Part shown: positions 44,776 through 53,971 of the stretch, piece by piece
How the letters are laid out: the number at the start of each line of letters is the position of its first letter
How positions within the stretch are numbered: position 1 is the first letter of the stretch
From: Pseudomonas sp. JUb42
GTDB taxonomy: Bacteria; Pseudomonadota; Gammaproteobacteria; Pseudomonadales; Pseudomonadaceae
DNA: 64,000 nucleotides
Direction: 5' to 3'
Assembly: GCF_024807945.1 (NCBI RefSeq)
Contig: NZ_JANUFD010000004.1
Location: 124,001-188,000, forward strand
Notes under the pieces: model-generated
Told to the model about the DNA's origin: nothing
The model's database searches: none
Seen by the model: the letters and a program-made list of their open reading frames with translations, nothing else
Program-made: the position numbers and the translations under genes

Positions 44776-47133
44776 ATGTCAATACAACTCACCCCGCTCG
44801 CCCACACCCTGCGCCGCCTGCTGCTCGGCACCAGCCTCAGCCTGGCAAGCCTGCCCTATGCCATGGCCGAGGATGCCCAGCCCCGCGCCTATCATATCGG
44901 CCCCAGTTCTTTGGAAGCGGCGTTGAATCAGTTTGGTCGTGAGTCCGGCGTGCTGATTTCCTTTGGCTCGCAAGTGACCCAAGGCTTGCAGAGCAAAGGC
45001 CTCAACGGCGCCTACACCCCGGATCAGGGCCTGGCGATGCTGCTTGAAGGCAGCGGCCTGCACGCCCGCGTCGAGGGCGAGAATGCCTATAGCCTGCAAC
45101 CAGTGGCAGCCCAGCCCGCAGATGGCACGCCGAAAACCGTCGAGCTGGAATCCTCCACCGTGGTCGGGGACTGGCTGGGTTCGGCCGAGCAGAGCAACGT
45201 CTTCGAACACCCCGGCGCCCGTGATGTGATCCGCCGCGAAGAGTTCGAACGCAGCGGTGCGACTACCGCACGCGAAGTACTCAACCGCATTCCCGGCGTC
45301 AATGCCCCGGAAAACAACGGCACCGGCAGCCATGACATGGCAATGAACTTTGGCATTCGCGGCCTCAACCCGCGCCTGGCTACCCGCTCGACGGTGCTGA
45401 TGGACGGCATCCCCGTGCCCTTCGCGCCCTACGGCCAGCCGCAGTTGTCGTTCGCACCGATCAGCATGGGCAATATGGACGCCGTGGACGTGGTCCGCGG
45501 CGGCGGTGCCGTGCGCTACGGCCCGCAGAACGTCGGCGGGATCGTCAACTTCGTCACTCGGGCAATTCCCGATGCGCCGACTGTCAAGGGCGGTTTCCAG
45601 ACTTCGATCAGCCCGTCCTCCAGCCAGGACGGCTTCAAGAAAAGCGCCAACCTGCTCGCGGGTGGCACCGCCGACAACGGCCTGGGCGGCGCCCTGCTCT
45701 ACTCCGGCACCCGTGGCAGTGACTGGCGCGAGCACAGCGATACGCAGATCGACGATCTGATTCTCAAGGGCAAATACCAGATCGACGAAGCCAACAGCCT
45801 GAATGCCGAAGCGCAGTACTACGAAGGCGAAGCCGATATGCCCGGCGGTCTGAGCACGGCGGACTACAAGGCTGATCGCTTTCAGTCGACCCGTCCCAAC
45901 GACAAGTTCTGGGGCCGCCGTACCATGGTCAACATGGGCTATCGCTATCAGGAAGATGCCCGTGAGTTCACGGTCAATACCTTCTTCACCAAGACCCTGC
46001 GCAGTGGCTATCTCGATCAGGGCACTTTCCTTTCGCTGTCGCCGCGCCAGTATTGGGTGCGCGGTATCGAGAGCCGCTTCTCTCAGGGTTTTGCCCTCGG
46101 CGACAGCTGGCATGAAGTCGGCATCGGCCACCGCTACATCAACGAAGCAGGTCACGAACTGCGTTTCCGCACGCCGATCGCTTCCAATACCCTGCCCACC
46201 ACCGACAGCCGCAACGACCGCGACACCCGTGGCGGCACCGAGGCCAATGCGTTCTTCATCGACGATCGTATCGATATCGGCAAGTGGACGATTACGCCGG
46301 GCGTGCGCTATGAGCGGATCAAGTCCGAGCAGGCCAACAACCTGAGCAGGGAGGACTTCAAGGGTGACTACAACACCGCCTTGCCCGCACTGAACGTGAT
46401 GTACCACCTGACCGAAAGCTGGAACCTGTACGCCAACACCGAGGGCTCCTTCGGCAGTGTGCAGTACAGCCAGATGCCCAACCGCGTCAGCAGCGGCGAA
46501 GTGAAACCGGAAAAGGCCCGCACCTGGGAACTCGGCACCCGCTATGACAATGGCAACCTGCGCGCCGAGATCGGCACTTTCCTGATCAACTTCAACAACC
46601 AGTACGACAGCAACCAGACCAACGACACGGTGATCGCCCGGGGCAAGACCCGCCATCAGGGGATCGAGACCAGCATCAACTATGGTCTGAGCGGCCTGAG
46701 CCCGCTGCTCGATGGTTTTGATGTCTACGCCACCTACGCCTTTGTCGACGCCACCATCCGCGAGCAAGGGCCGAACCAGGACAATCGCGTGCCCTTCTCG
46801 TCACGCCACAAAGGCACCCTGGGCTTGGGCTATACCGAAGGCCGCTGGAAGCTCAACCTGGACAGCAGCTACCAGAGCGACCAGTTCGCCGACAACGCCA
46901 ACACCCGCGCCGAAAGCGCCGACGGCAGCACCGGCAAGATCCCTGGCTACATGCTGTTCAGCAGCCGCGCCGCCTACAACTTCGGCCCGCAGCTGTCCAA
47001 CCTCAACGTTGCCGTGGGGGTAAAAAACATCCTCAACCACGAGTACTTCACCCGCTCGTTCGATGACAACAACAAGGGCAAATATGCGGGAGAACCGCGT
47101 ACGGTTTACCTGCAGACGTCGTTTGATTTCTAA
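44776..47133 (+). CDS. fecA: TonB-dependent FecA-type receptor with signalling domain
   Basis: This 785-residue outer-membrane receptor has a long signal peptide ending YAMAED, an STN domain (YHIGPSSLEAALNQFGRESG), a plug (DVIRREEFERSGATTAREVL and VVRGGGAVRYGPQNVGGIVN) and a barrel ending in Phe (YLQTSFDF). It resembles FecA, the ferric dicitrate receptor. The ATG at 44776 follows AAGGA; a TTG ten codons earlier is possible. No fecBCDE importer follows, so transport past the periplasm must use another system. Confidence 0.87.
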   Translation: MSIQLTPLAHTLRRLLLGTSLSLASLPYAMAEDAQPRAYHIGPSSLEAALNQFGRESGVLISFGSQVTQGLQSKGLNGAYTPDQGLAMLLEGSGLHARVEGENAYSLQPVAAQPADGTPKTVELESSTVVGDWLGSAEQSNVFEHPGARDVIRREEFERSGATTAREVLNRIPGVNAPENNGTGSHDMAMNFGIRGLNPRLATRSTVLMDGIPVPFAPYGQPQLSFAPISMGNMDAVDVVRGGGAVRYGPQNVGGIVNFVTRAIPDAPTVKGGFQTSISPSSSQDGFKKSANLLAGGTADNGLGGALLYSGTRGSDWREHSDTQIDDLILKGKYQIDEANSLNAEAQYYEGEADMPGGLSTADYKADRFQSTRPNDKFWGRRTMVNMGYRYQEDAREFTVNTFFTKTLRSGYLDQGTFLSLSPRQYWVRGIESRFSQGFALGDSWHEVGIGHRYINEAGHELRFRTPIASNTLPTTDSRNDRDTRGGTEANAFFIDDRIDIGKWTITPGVRYERIKSEQANNLSREDFKGDYNTALPALNVMYHLTESWNLYANTEGSFGSVQYSQMPNRVSSGEVKPEKARTWELGTRYDNGNLRAEIGTFLINFNNQYDSNQTNDTVIARGKTRHQGIETSINYGLSGLSPLLDGFDVYATYAFVDATIREQGPNQDNRVPFSSRHKGTLGLGYTEGRWKLNLDSSYQSDQFADNANTRAESADGSTGKIPGYMLFSSRAAYNFGPQLSNLNVAVGVKNILNHEYFTRSFDDNNKGKYAGEPRTVYLQTSFDF

Positions 47134-47147
47134 GCGGGGCAAAACCT

Positions 47148-47238
47148 GTGGGAGCCGCCTTGGTGGCGATCGAGTGCGAAGCGCTCGCGATAATGTCGGT
47201 GACCGGTTTACCGCCATCGCCAGCAAGCCGGCTCCCAC
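47148..47238. repeat. REP pair, GGCGATCGAGTGCGAAGCGC type
   Basis: It starts GTGGGAGCCGCCTTGGTGGC and ends GCCAGCAAGCCGGCTCCCAC; relatives are at 24310 and 63776. It lies between convergent genes. Confidence 0.88.
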
Positions 47239-47254
47239 GAGACCTCGCTGCGCC

Positions 47255-47956
47255 TCAGACCCTCGAGGTGCGCTTGAGAATGGTCAACTGCATCGTGCGG
47301 CGATGGCGAAAGCCGAGCATTTCATAAAGACGGATCGCCGAAACATTGGCGGTCCTTACATGCAAAAACGGCAACTTCCCCACACCCTGGGCCCGCGCCG
47401 CCAACAGCTGCACCAATGTCCCGGCCAGCCCCTGGCCACGATGGCTTGCCGCAGTACAAACCCCGCTGATCTCCACAGCATGGTTCAAGGTCAGGCGCTC
47501 ACCGGCCATGGCTACCAATTCTGCGTTCCCCCACACCCCCGCGTAATAGCCGCAACGAATGGTCTCGGCACTGAACGGGCCGGGCTGTGTCCGGGCAGCC
47601 AGATCAAGCATCTGCTCGACATCTGCCGTGCTCAATGCCACCACCCTGTCCGCCCCGGCAATGGCCGATGCGATGGGCTGCTCGCAGACGAACTGCTCAA
47701 GGTTCTCGACATTGACCACCTGCCAGTGCGGCGACGGGCTGACGTGCCAAGCCGTGTCCAGGGCGATGATTTCCTCGGGTTCAACCAGGCTTGCCAGTTG
47801 GGCGAAGGCTTCGGCAGAGGGCTCAAGCAACCCGGCAAAGCGCGACACCGCCGGGTTGTAAATGGCGGCCAGTGGCGTGGCAGTGCCGAGAGATGCGTGG
47901 GGGCCGCTCAGGGCGTGCCAGACGGGGTTATCCAGTTCGAAGTCTGAAGAGTCCAC
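47255..47956 (-). CDS. GNAT-family N-acetyltransferase
   Basis: This 233-residue protein has a C-terminal GNAT domain. Its acetyl-CoA motif is ISGVCTAASHRGQGLAGTLVQLLAARA (about residues 162-188), followed by LPFLHVRTANVSAIRLYEMLGFRHRR. The N-terminal 110 residues are a second, degenerate lobe. It starts with a GTG at 47956. The acceptor is unknown. Nothing in its neighbourhood suggests one. Confidence 0.85.
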   Translation of the reverse strand: MDSSDFELDNPVWHALSGPHASLGTATPLAAIYNPAVSRFAGLLEPSAEAFAQLASLVEPEEIIALDTAWHVSPSPHWQVVNVENLEQFVCEQPIASAIAGADRVVALSTADVEQMLDLAARTQPGPFSAETIRCGYYAGVWGNAELVAMAGERLTLNHAVEISGVCTAASHRGQGLAGTLVQLLAARAQGVGKLPFLHVRTANVSAIRLYEMLGFRHRRTMQLTILKRTSRV

Positions 47957-48006
47957 GGCGTTTCTCTGGGTCTAAGGGCCCCCGACTTTGCCATGCTCAA
48001 AATGTG

Positions 48007-48042
48007 AAAAACCAGCGCTTTCTTGCAAAGGCGCTGGTTTTT
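48007..48042. terminator. Terminator hairpin
   Basis: AAAACCAGCGC/GCGCTGGTTTT stem with a 12-nt loop and T-tracts on both strands. It sits just downstream, on the minus strand, of the gene fragment at 48062-48172. Confidence 0.75.
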
Positions 48043-48061
48043 CATGCGACGCGAGTTGTTA

Positions 48062-48172
48062 TCAGGCAACCGGATCCGCTGCATTGATCTGGCTCAGGCT
48101 GACCCCGCTCAACTTGACGATCTGATCAGCAACGGCAAAACCAAAAATCCCGCACTTTGCAACAGCGTAATG
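48062..48172 (-). pseudogene. Gene remnant, C-terminal fragment (possibly RTX-type protein)
   Basis: A 36-codon open stretch ends with SGVSLSQINAADPVA and a stop, then a terminator 20 bp on. The ending resembles the last residues of haemolysin-type calcium-binding or cadherin-like secreted proteins (typically DxxVLSGVxLSQLxADDFV). The frame is closed upstream by a stop and has no start or ribosome-binding site. This looks like the tail of a gene lost by deletion, but the assignment is weak. Confidence 0.3.
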
Positions 48173-48253
48173 TCAGGTTGAACACGCGATGATTCGCACA
48201 CTCGAATAGAGCACCTTTAATCGACTGCCTGAAGCACATCTCCCGAGGCCACC

Positions 48254-48928
48254 ATGAAACCCGTTACCGAAGCAGGCGCTGCCGTCTACTCCCCCTTGAC
48301 CCTGAAACTCTACGACGCCTGGGTCTTGGGCATCTCCAACCAATGGGCCTGGCAGTGCCCGACTCGCCAGGTATTGCTGCCGTTCTTCCGCCGCCATGTG
48401 GGTTTTCGCCATATGGACGTGGGCGTCGGCACCGGTTACTACCTGGCCAAGGCGCAACTGCCCCACTCCACCGCAGTGACCCTGGTCGACCTTAACGCCA
48501 GTAGCCTGGAAGCCGCCCGCAAGCGCCTGAACCGCGCCAGCACCCGGGTCATCCGCCACGACATATTCCAGCCGCTGCCCGCCGAGCTGCCCGGGCAGTA
48601 CGACTCGATTTCCCTGTTCTACCTGCTGCACTGCCTGCCCGGCAGCATGCTGGAAAAGGCCCACGTCTTTGCCAACCTCAAGCACGCCCTGGCCGATGGC
48701 GGCGTGCTCTACGGTGCGACCATTCTTGGCGACGAAGCCGGGCACAACGGTTTTGGCATCAAGCTGATGGAGGTCTACAACAAGAAGGGGATTTTCGGTA
48801 ATCGCAGCGACAGCGTTGAAGGGTTGCGTACGGCGTTGGCGCTGCACTTTGCCGAGGTGGAGATTGAGGTGGTCGGTAAGGTGGCGTTGTTTACGGCGAA
48901 GGTGCCTGTTCTTTCGAACAACCTGTGA
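48254..48928 (+). CDS. SAM-dependent class I methyltransferase
   Basis: This 224-residue protein has the Rossmann motif I MDVGVGTGYYLAK (about residues 55-67), motif II VTLVDLNASSLEAARKRL and a downstream FYLLHCLPGSMLEKA segment. It methylates an unknown small molecule. The ATG at 48254 follows GAGG. It is monocistronic between the gene remnant and a REP element. Confidence 0.87.
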   Translation: MKPVTEAGAAVYSPLTLKLYDAWVLGISNQWAWQCPTRQVLLPFFRRHVGFRHMDVGVGTGYYLAKAQLPHSTAVTLVDLNASSLEAARKRLNRASTRVIRHDIFQPLPAELPGQYDSISLFYLLHCLPGSMLEKAHVFANLKHALADGGVLYGATILGDEAGHNGFGIKLMEVYNKKGIFGNRSDSVEGLRTALALHFAEVEIEVVGKVALFTAKVPVLSNNL

Positions 48929-48951
48929 CCCACTGGATCAATTTATTCTTC

Positions 48952-49041
48952 GTGGGAGCGAATTCATTCGCGAAAGCATTATTACAGTCCGTGGAAATGG
49001 GTTGAATGTACCGGCCTCTTCGCGAATGAATCCGCTTCCAC
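48952..49041. repeat. REP pair, GCGAATTCATTCGCGAAAGC type
   Basis: The left arm is canonical and the right arm ends GAATCCGCTTCCAC with two changes; relatives are at 42733 and 59180. Confidence 0.85.
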
Positions 49042-49160
49042 AGAATTCGCACCCAAAGAATTGACCATCGCGATCAAAAATCCTGACCCATCAGTCATCG
49101 CTTTACCTGCTCCGCGCGGGTGAGTAACGTCTGCACACTTCAATAAAAAGGAATGGCGTC

Positions 49161-49850
49161 ATGAGTGATTTGGTCTCGTATCAGCTACAAGAGGGCATCG
49201 CCACGCTGACCCTGAGCAACGGCAAGGTCAATGCCCTTTCCCCGGATGTGATCAGCGCTCTGAATGCGGCGCTGGACCAGGCCGAGAAGGATCGCGCGGT
49301 GGTCATCCTCACCGGTCAGCCGGGCATTCTTTCCGGCGGCTACGACCTCAAGGTCATGACCTCCAGCCCCGAGGCGGCGATCAATCTGGTCAAGGACGGC
49401 TCCACCCTGTCGCGCCGCCTGCTCTCACACCCCTTCCCGGTGATCGCCGCCTGCCCTGGCCATGCCGTGGCCAAGGGCGCGTTCCTGCTGTTGTCGGTGG
49501 ATTACCGCATCGGTGTCGAAGGCCCATTCAGTATCGGCCTGAACGAGGTGCAGATCGGCATGACCATGCACCATGTCGGCATCGAACTGGCCCGCGATCG
49601 CCTGCGCAAATCGGCGTTCAACCGCTCGGTGATCAATGGCGAGATGTTCGATCCCAAAGGTGCGATGGAAGCTGGCTTCTTCGACAAGCTGGTCAGCGTC
49701 GAAGAGTTGCCGGAAGCGGCGCGCAACGTCGCCCTGCAATTGCAGAAGATCAACATGAGCGCGCACAAAAAAACCAAGCTCAAGGTGCGCAAGGCGCTGC
49801 TGGAGACTCTGGACAAGGCGATCGAAGAGGATCAGCACCACGCGTTGTAA
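49161..49850 (+). CDS. Crotonase/enoyl-CoA hydratase-family protein
   Basis: This 229-residue protein has the crotonase fold: IATLTLSNGKVNALSPDVI near the start, oxyanion region ILSGGYDLKVM (about residues 56-66) and CPGHAVAKGAFLLLSVDYRIG with the second oxyanion-hole Gly. The catalytic Glu positions of classical hydratases are not both evident, so it may be an isomerase or hydrolase of the superfamily. AAAGGA precedes the ATG. It stands alone, without other beta-oxidation genes. Confidence 0.85.
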   Translation: MSDLVSYQLQEGIATLTLSNGKVNALSPDVISALNAALDQAEKDRAVVILTGQPGILSGGYDLKVMTSSPEAAINLVKDGSTLSRRLLSHPFPVIAACPGHAVAKGAFLLLSVDYRIGVEGPFSIGLNEVQIGMTMHHVGIELARDRLRKSAFNRSVINGEMFDPKGAMEAGFFDKLVSVEELPEAARNVALQLQKINMSAHKKTKLKVRKALLETLDKAIEEDQHHAL

Positions 49851-49878
49851 GCCGTCGAACGCAACGGTTGTGTGAGCA

Positions 49879-49913
49879 TAAAAAACGGCGGGGCCGGCAA
49901 AATTCGGCCCCGC
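49879..49913 (-). terminator. Rho-independent terminator of dsdA
   Basis: On the minus strand a 9-bp stem GCGGGGCCG/CGGCCCCGC is followed by CGTTTTTT, 7 bp after the dsdA stop. Confidence 0.85.
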
Positions 49914-49919
49914 AGGCCA

Positions 49920-51281
49920 TCACAACCCCGCCGTGACCAGCGTATGCCCGGCGACGATGTACTTGTCCATTTCGGCCTCAGGCACCATGCCGCCACCCGT
50001 GGCCCAGATCAGATGGGTGGCATTGGCGCATCCTGCCCCGTCAAGCCCGACGCGCTGACGATAGGCCCGATCCTGCAACACCCTGGCAAAACCCGGCGCC
50101 CCGGCCAGCGCTGAAGGCTCCAGAGCGATACCCTGGGTCGACTGCATGAGGTAGAGCAAGGCGAACATCTCTTCATCGCTGAGCGTGTAATAACCATCCA
50201 GCATGCGCTGCATGGAGCGGCCGACAAACCCTGAGGGCCGCCCCACGGCCAGTCCGTCGGCAGCGGTCAGATTGCTGATGCCGAAATCCTGCACGGCCAG
50301 ACCGTCGTGCAATCCGGTATAGACGCCCATGAGCATGCACGGCGACTGAACAGGCTCGGCAAATACGCAGTGAACGTGGTCACCAAACGCCAGCTTCAGG
50401 CCGAAAGCGATGCCGCCAGGGCCGCCACCCACCCCGCAAGGCAGGTAAACGAACAAAGGATGTTCGGCATCGACCTTGATCCCGCGCTGCTCGAACTGCA
50501 CCTTGAGACGCTGCCCCGCCACCGCATAGCCGAGGAATAGCGTGGTAGAGTTTTCGTCATCGATAAAATGACAGCCTGGATCGGCATCCGCTTCCTTGCG
50601 GCCCTGCTCAACAGCCTGACCGTAATCTCCGGCATATTCGATAACGCTGACGCCATGGCTGCGCAGCTTGTCTTTCTTACATTGCCGGGCGTCGGCGGAC
50701 ATATGCACGGTGGTCGCGAAACCCAGACGGGCACCGGCGATGCCGATGGACATGCCCAGATTGCCAGTAGAGCCGACAGCGATCTTGTGCGCAGCAAACA
50801 ACGCCTGGCATTCAGGCTCGGCGAGTTTGCGGTAGTCATCGTCGACGCTCAGCAGGCCATGGCGGATGGCCAATTGTTCGGCATGAAATAGCACCTCGTA
50901 GATCCCGCCCCGCGCCTTGACCGAACCGGAGATCGGCAGATGGCTGTCTTTTTTCAGCAGCAACCTGACCGGTTCGGTGACGGCATAGCGTTCGCACAGC
51001 GCCTGAGCAAAGTCCGGCACCTCGACCAGCTCTGACTCGATGATGCCATTGCTGACCGCAACCTCAGGGAATGCCTGGGCCAGGAACGGCGCAAAACGTT
51101 GCAGGCGCGCGCTGGCATCGGCCACATCGGCCGGCCTCAGGACAATGTCATCAAGGGCCTGGGCCATTGGCGCCACGGCCGGGTTGAACCAGGTGACAGG
51201 CTTGAGTTGCAGCACTGCCGACAGCAACGGAAATTCCCGCGTCCAGTCCGACAGTTTTTTTCCATACACCGACGTAAGCAT
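49920..51281 (-). CDS. dsdA: D-serine ammonia-lyase (dehydratase)
   Basis: This 453-residue PLP enzyme of fold type II converts D-serine to pyruvate and ammonia. The PLP lysine is Lys122 in [14 protein letters not shown], the glycine-rich phosphate loop is [13 protein letters not shown], and the C-terminus ends with [20 protein letters not shown], all as in DsdA. It is the last gene of a minus-strand group with MFS transporter, LysR regulator and amidase. The usual D-serine permease DsdX is not present; the MFS protein may take its place. Confidence 0.93.
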   Translation of the reverse strand: MLTSVYGKKLSDWTREFPLLSAVLQLKPVTWFNPAVAPMAQALDDIVLRPADVADASARLQRFAPFLAQAFPEVAVSNGIIESELVEVPDFAQALCERYAVTEPVRLLLKKDSHLPISGSVKARGGIYEVLFHAEQLAIRHGLLSVDDDYRKLAEPECQALFAAHKIAVGSTGNLGMSIGIAGARLGFATTVHMSADARQCKKDKLRSHGVSVIEYAGDYGQAVEQGRKEADADPGCHFIDDENSTTLFLGYAVAGQRLKVQFEQRGIKVDAEHPLFVYLPCGVGGGPGGIAFGLKLAFGDHVHCVFAEPVQSPCMLMGVYTGLHDGLAVQDFGISNLTAADGLAVGRPSGFVGRSMQRMLDGYYTLSDEEMFALLYLMQSTQGIALEPSALAGAPGFARVLQDRAYRQRVGLDGAGCANATHLIWATGGGMVPEAEMDKYIVAGHTLVTAGL

Positions 51282-51339
51282 GCTCAGGTCTCCACTGCGC
51301 GCACCTTAATGGCTGTGCGTAACTCATCAAATAGGCAAA

Positions 51340-52860
51340 TCAAACAGCGGAGAGACCGGCGCTAGTGCTCACGGCCTGCTCCAGCGGCGGATGGGTGACC
51401 GGCGTCCACAGGTCCACGGCACTGGCGGCCAGGGCCTCAAGATCGGGCAGCGGGCGACGCAGATCGGCGCTCTGCTCGCAGTGACTCTCCAGGGCGCGGG
51501 CTGCCAGCAATAGCTCCAGATCACCACGGAACCTGCCGATCAGTTGCATCCCGAACGGCATGCCCAAGTGATCGACTCCCAGCGGCATGGACAGGGCCGG
51601 GTTGGTCGCCAGCGTGACGACGTAGGTCAGGGCCAGCCAGCGATAATAATTTTCCAGTTCCACGCCGTTGACGTGGGTCAGGTATGGCTGCTCCCAAGGG
51701 AACGCCGAGACCGGCGTGGTCGGCGACAGGATCAGGTCATACTGGCTGAACAGTTGCTGGAAACGCCGAAAGATACGGGTCTGCTCGGCACCGGCCCAGA
51801 CGCAGTCCTTGAGCGACATCTGCGCGCCCATTTCATAATTGGCGCGCGGATTGGGGCCCAGAGAGTCCGGATCTTTCTCATAGGCGGCCTGCAGACTGCC
51901 GACAAACGCTTCGGCACGCACCACGTCAAAACAGCGATGCGCGTGCTGCATGTCGATCTGGACTTCTTCACAGACGGCAAATACGCCTTTGAGCGCGGCT
52001 ATCTTGTTACGGAATACCTGACGGATATCGTCATCGACATCACAGACACCGAAGTCTTCGGTGTAGCCCACCCGCAGGGTCGACAGGTCCACGCCACCGC
52101 TGACGGCACCGGGCATGCTGAACTCATAACTCAACGGGTCGCTGGCGGCCACGCCCGCTGTCGCGGCCAGTTGCAGCCAGGTGTCATCGACCGTGCGGCC
52201 CATGGGCCCAACCACGGAAATCGGCGTCCAGCCCAACAGCTTGCGTTCGCTGGGTACCAGGCCCGGCGAAGTGCGCAGGCCGACAATCCCGCATTTGGCT
52301 GCCGGGATACGCAACGAGCCACCGGTATCCGAACCGCTGCACAGCGGCACCATGTCTACGGCCAGGGCCGCCGCAGCGCCACCGGAAGAACCGCCAGCAT
52401 TGAGTCGTGGGTTGAACGGGTTCCCCGTGGCACCCCAGACCGGATTGCGGGTGTTGGCCCCTGCCCCCATTTCCGGCACGTTGGTCTTGCCAACCACCAC
52501 CGCTCCGGCCTCGCGCAAGCGCCGCACCAGCTCGTTGTCCTTGGCCGGCACATTGCCGCGAAACAGCGGCGAACCATAGGTGGTCAACAATCCCTCGGTT
52601 TCTTCCAGATCCTTGATCCCGATGGGCAGGCCACTGAGCAGACCGCGCGGCTGACCTTTCATGATTGCCCGCTCGACGGCCCGCGCTTCCTCACGGGCAC
52701 GTTCGAAAGAAGTGGCGCAGAACGCATTGATCTTCGGATTAAGCGCCTCGATACGTGCAATGCAGGCATCGAGCAATTCCACGGGCGAGACTTCCTGGCT
52801 GTCCATCAACTTCTTCAGCTCGACGGCGCTCTTGCCGACCAGTTCGTTCTGCGTTTGCAT
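51340..52860 (-). CDS. Amidase-signature-family amidase
   Basis: This 506-residue enzyme has the Ser-cisSer-Lys triad of the amidase signature family: Lys in LPIGIKDLEETEG, and the glycine-serine signature GGSSGGAAAALAVDM followed by SGSDTGGSLRIPAAKCG. It hydrolyses an amide bond to acid and ammonia. It lies between a LysR gene and dsdA on the same strand, suggesting that it releases a substrate such as a D-amino acid from an amide for the pathway. That role is inferred. Confidence 0.9.
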   Translation of the reverse strand: MQTQNELVGKSAVELKKLMDSQEVSPVELLDACIARIEALNPKINAFCATSFERAREEARAVERAIMKGQPRGLLSGLPIGIKDLEETEGLLTTYGSPLFRGNVPAKDNELVRRLREAGAVVVGKTNVPEMGAGANTRNPVWGATGNPFNPRLNAGGSSGGAAAALAVDMVPLCSGSDTGGSLRIPAAKCGIVGLRTSPGLVPSERKLLGWTPISVVGPMGRTVDDTWLQLAATAGVAASDPLSYEFSMPGAVSGGVDLSTLRVGYTEDFGVCDVDDDIRQVFRNKIAALKGVFAVCEEVQIDMQHAHRCFDVVRAEAFVGSLQAAYEKDPDSLGPNPRANYEMGAQMSLKDCVWAGAEQTRIFRRFQQLFSQYDLILSPTTPVSAFPWEQPYLTHVNGVELENYYRWLALTYVVTLATNPALSMPLGVDHLGMPFGMQLIGRFRGDLELLLAARALESHCEQSADLRRPLPDLEALAASAVDLWTPVTHPPLEQAVSTSAGLSAV

Positions 52861-52979
52861 AAAGGGTTCTCAACTAAAAGTCTGCGGCCAATATAAAAAT
52901 TGGCGCACGGGGCAACAACCGACATTTTTAGAAGGCTGCGATGCCTTTTAAAGATGCCAGTTGCAACGATTATTCAAGG

Positions 52980-53894
52980 TCAGTAATGGGTGTCGGGTAA
53001 CACGCACTTCATGTATTCGACAAAGGCTTGCAAGTGCGTCGACAAGGGCCGCCTGGCCATGGTCTGGATCTCGATGGAGCGCTCGCCACCACACATCTCG
53101 GGCACGGTCAGCGCCACCAGATGTCCCTGACGCAAACGCTCGCGTACGAACAACTCACCGCAGAACGTGATCGCGGCACCGGACATGCAGAACGTCAACA
53201 ATGCTTCGAGGTGATCACTGTCCAGAACACTTTTGTAATTGAGCCCTTCGCGACTGCAATACAGGTTCAGCAACTGACGGATCGTGGTGTCCGGCCCCGG
53301 CAGCGCCAGCGGATGCTCGACCACCTGTTTCAACGCCTGGGTCCCGCTGGCAGCCAGCGGATGGCCCGGCGAGACCACCGCCAGGATCGGTGCCGGCTGG
53401 CTGTAGACCACGCTGATGTCTTTGGCCACGCCAAGGCTGAAGGAAAAGCCGATGTCCACTTCGGCCTCACGGACCATCCGTGTCACTTCCAGGGCCGAGG
53501 CAACGACGATCCGAAAACAGCTCCCGGCGCCCGCAGCCCGAAAACCGGCGATGGCGCCCGGCAGGCACTGCGAGGCAAAACCCTCGGTGCAGGCGATGCT
53601 GATCAGGGATTCGGACTGCTCCCGCAGAGCACTGATTTCCTGGCTGACCTGCTCGGCGTCGAGCAGGGTTCGGCGAGCATAGGCGGCCAGCAACTCCCCT
53701 GCCGGACTCAGGCTGACACCACGGGACTGGCGCTCGAACAGCACCGAACCCAGTTCGCTTTCCAGGCGGCTGATCTGGCGGCTGACCGCAGACGGCACCA
53801 CATGCAGGCGCACAGCTGCTTCGCTGATCGACCCGCTGTTGACCACTTGCAGGAAGTAGCGAACAGCGGTCTCACTCAAGGTTCGAGCGCTCAT
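52980..53894 (-). CDS. LysR-family transcriptional regulator
   Basis: This 304-residue protein has an N-terminal HTH (ISEAAVRLHVVPSAVSRQISRLESELGSVLFERQ) and an effector-binding domain. The start at 53894 (MSARTLSETAV) is the standard length; longer openings are ignored. It lies between the MFS and amidase genes on the same strand, so it is probably co-transcribed with them and controls the group. Its ligand may be the transported amide or D-serine. Confidence 0.9.
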   Translation of the reverse strand: MSARTLSETAVRYFLQVVNSGSISEAAVRLHVVPSAVSRQISRLESELGSVLFERQSRGVSLSPAGELLAAYARRTLLDAEQVSQEISALREQSESLISIACTEGFASQCLPGAIAGFRAAGAGSCFRIVVASALEVTRMVREAEVDIGFSFSLGVAKDISVVYSQPAPILAVVSPGHPLAASGTQALKQVVEHPLALPGPDTTIRQLLNLYCSREGLNYKSVLDSDHLEALLTFCMSGAAITFCGELFVRERLRQGHLVALTVPEMCGGERSIEIQTMARRPLSTHLQAFVEYMKCVLPDTHY

Positions 53895-53971
53895 GGGAAT
53901 GGATTTCTCTGTGCGGTAGGCGGTCGAGCTTAATCCATTGCCCGTCGGCTTGCCGAGGACGCGTGACATGA

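Noticed and set aside
44779..46767. A 662-codon open frame antisense to fecA
   Set aside because: It mirrors the codon structure of the TonB receptor on the other strand in GC-rich DNA. It has no domain, no ribosome-binding site and no independent support.
51544..52896. A 450-codon plus-strand frame antisense to the amidase
   Set aside because: The amidase signature motifs lie on the minus strand; the plus frame shows no family features.
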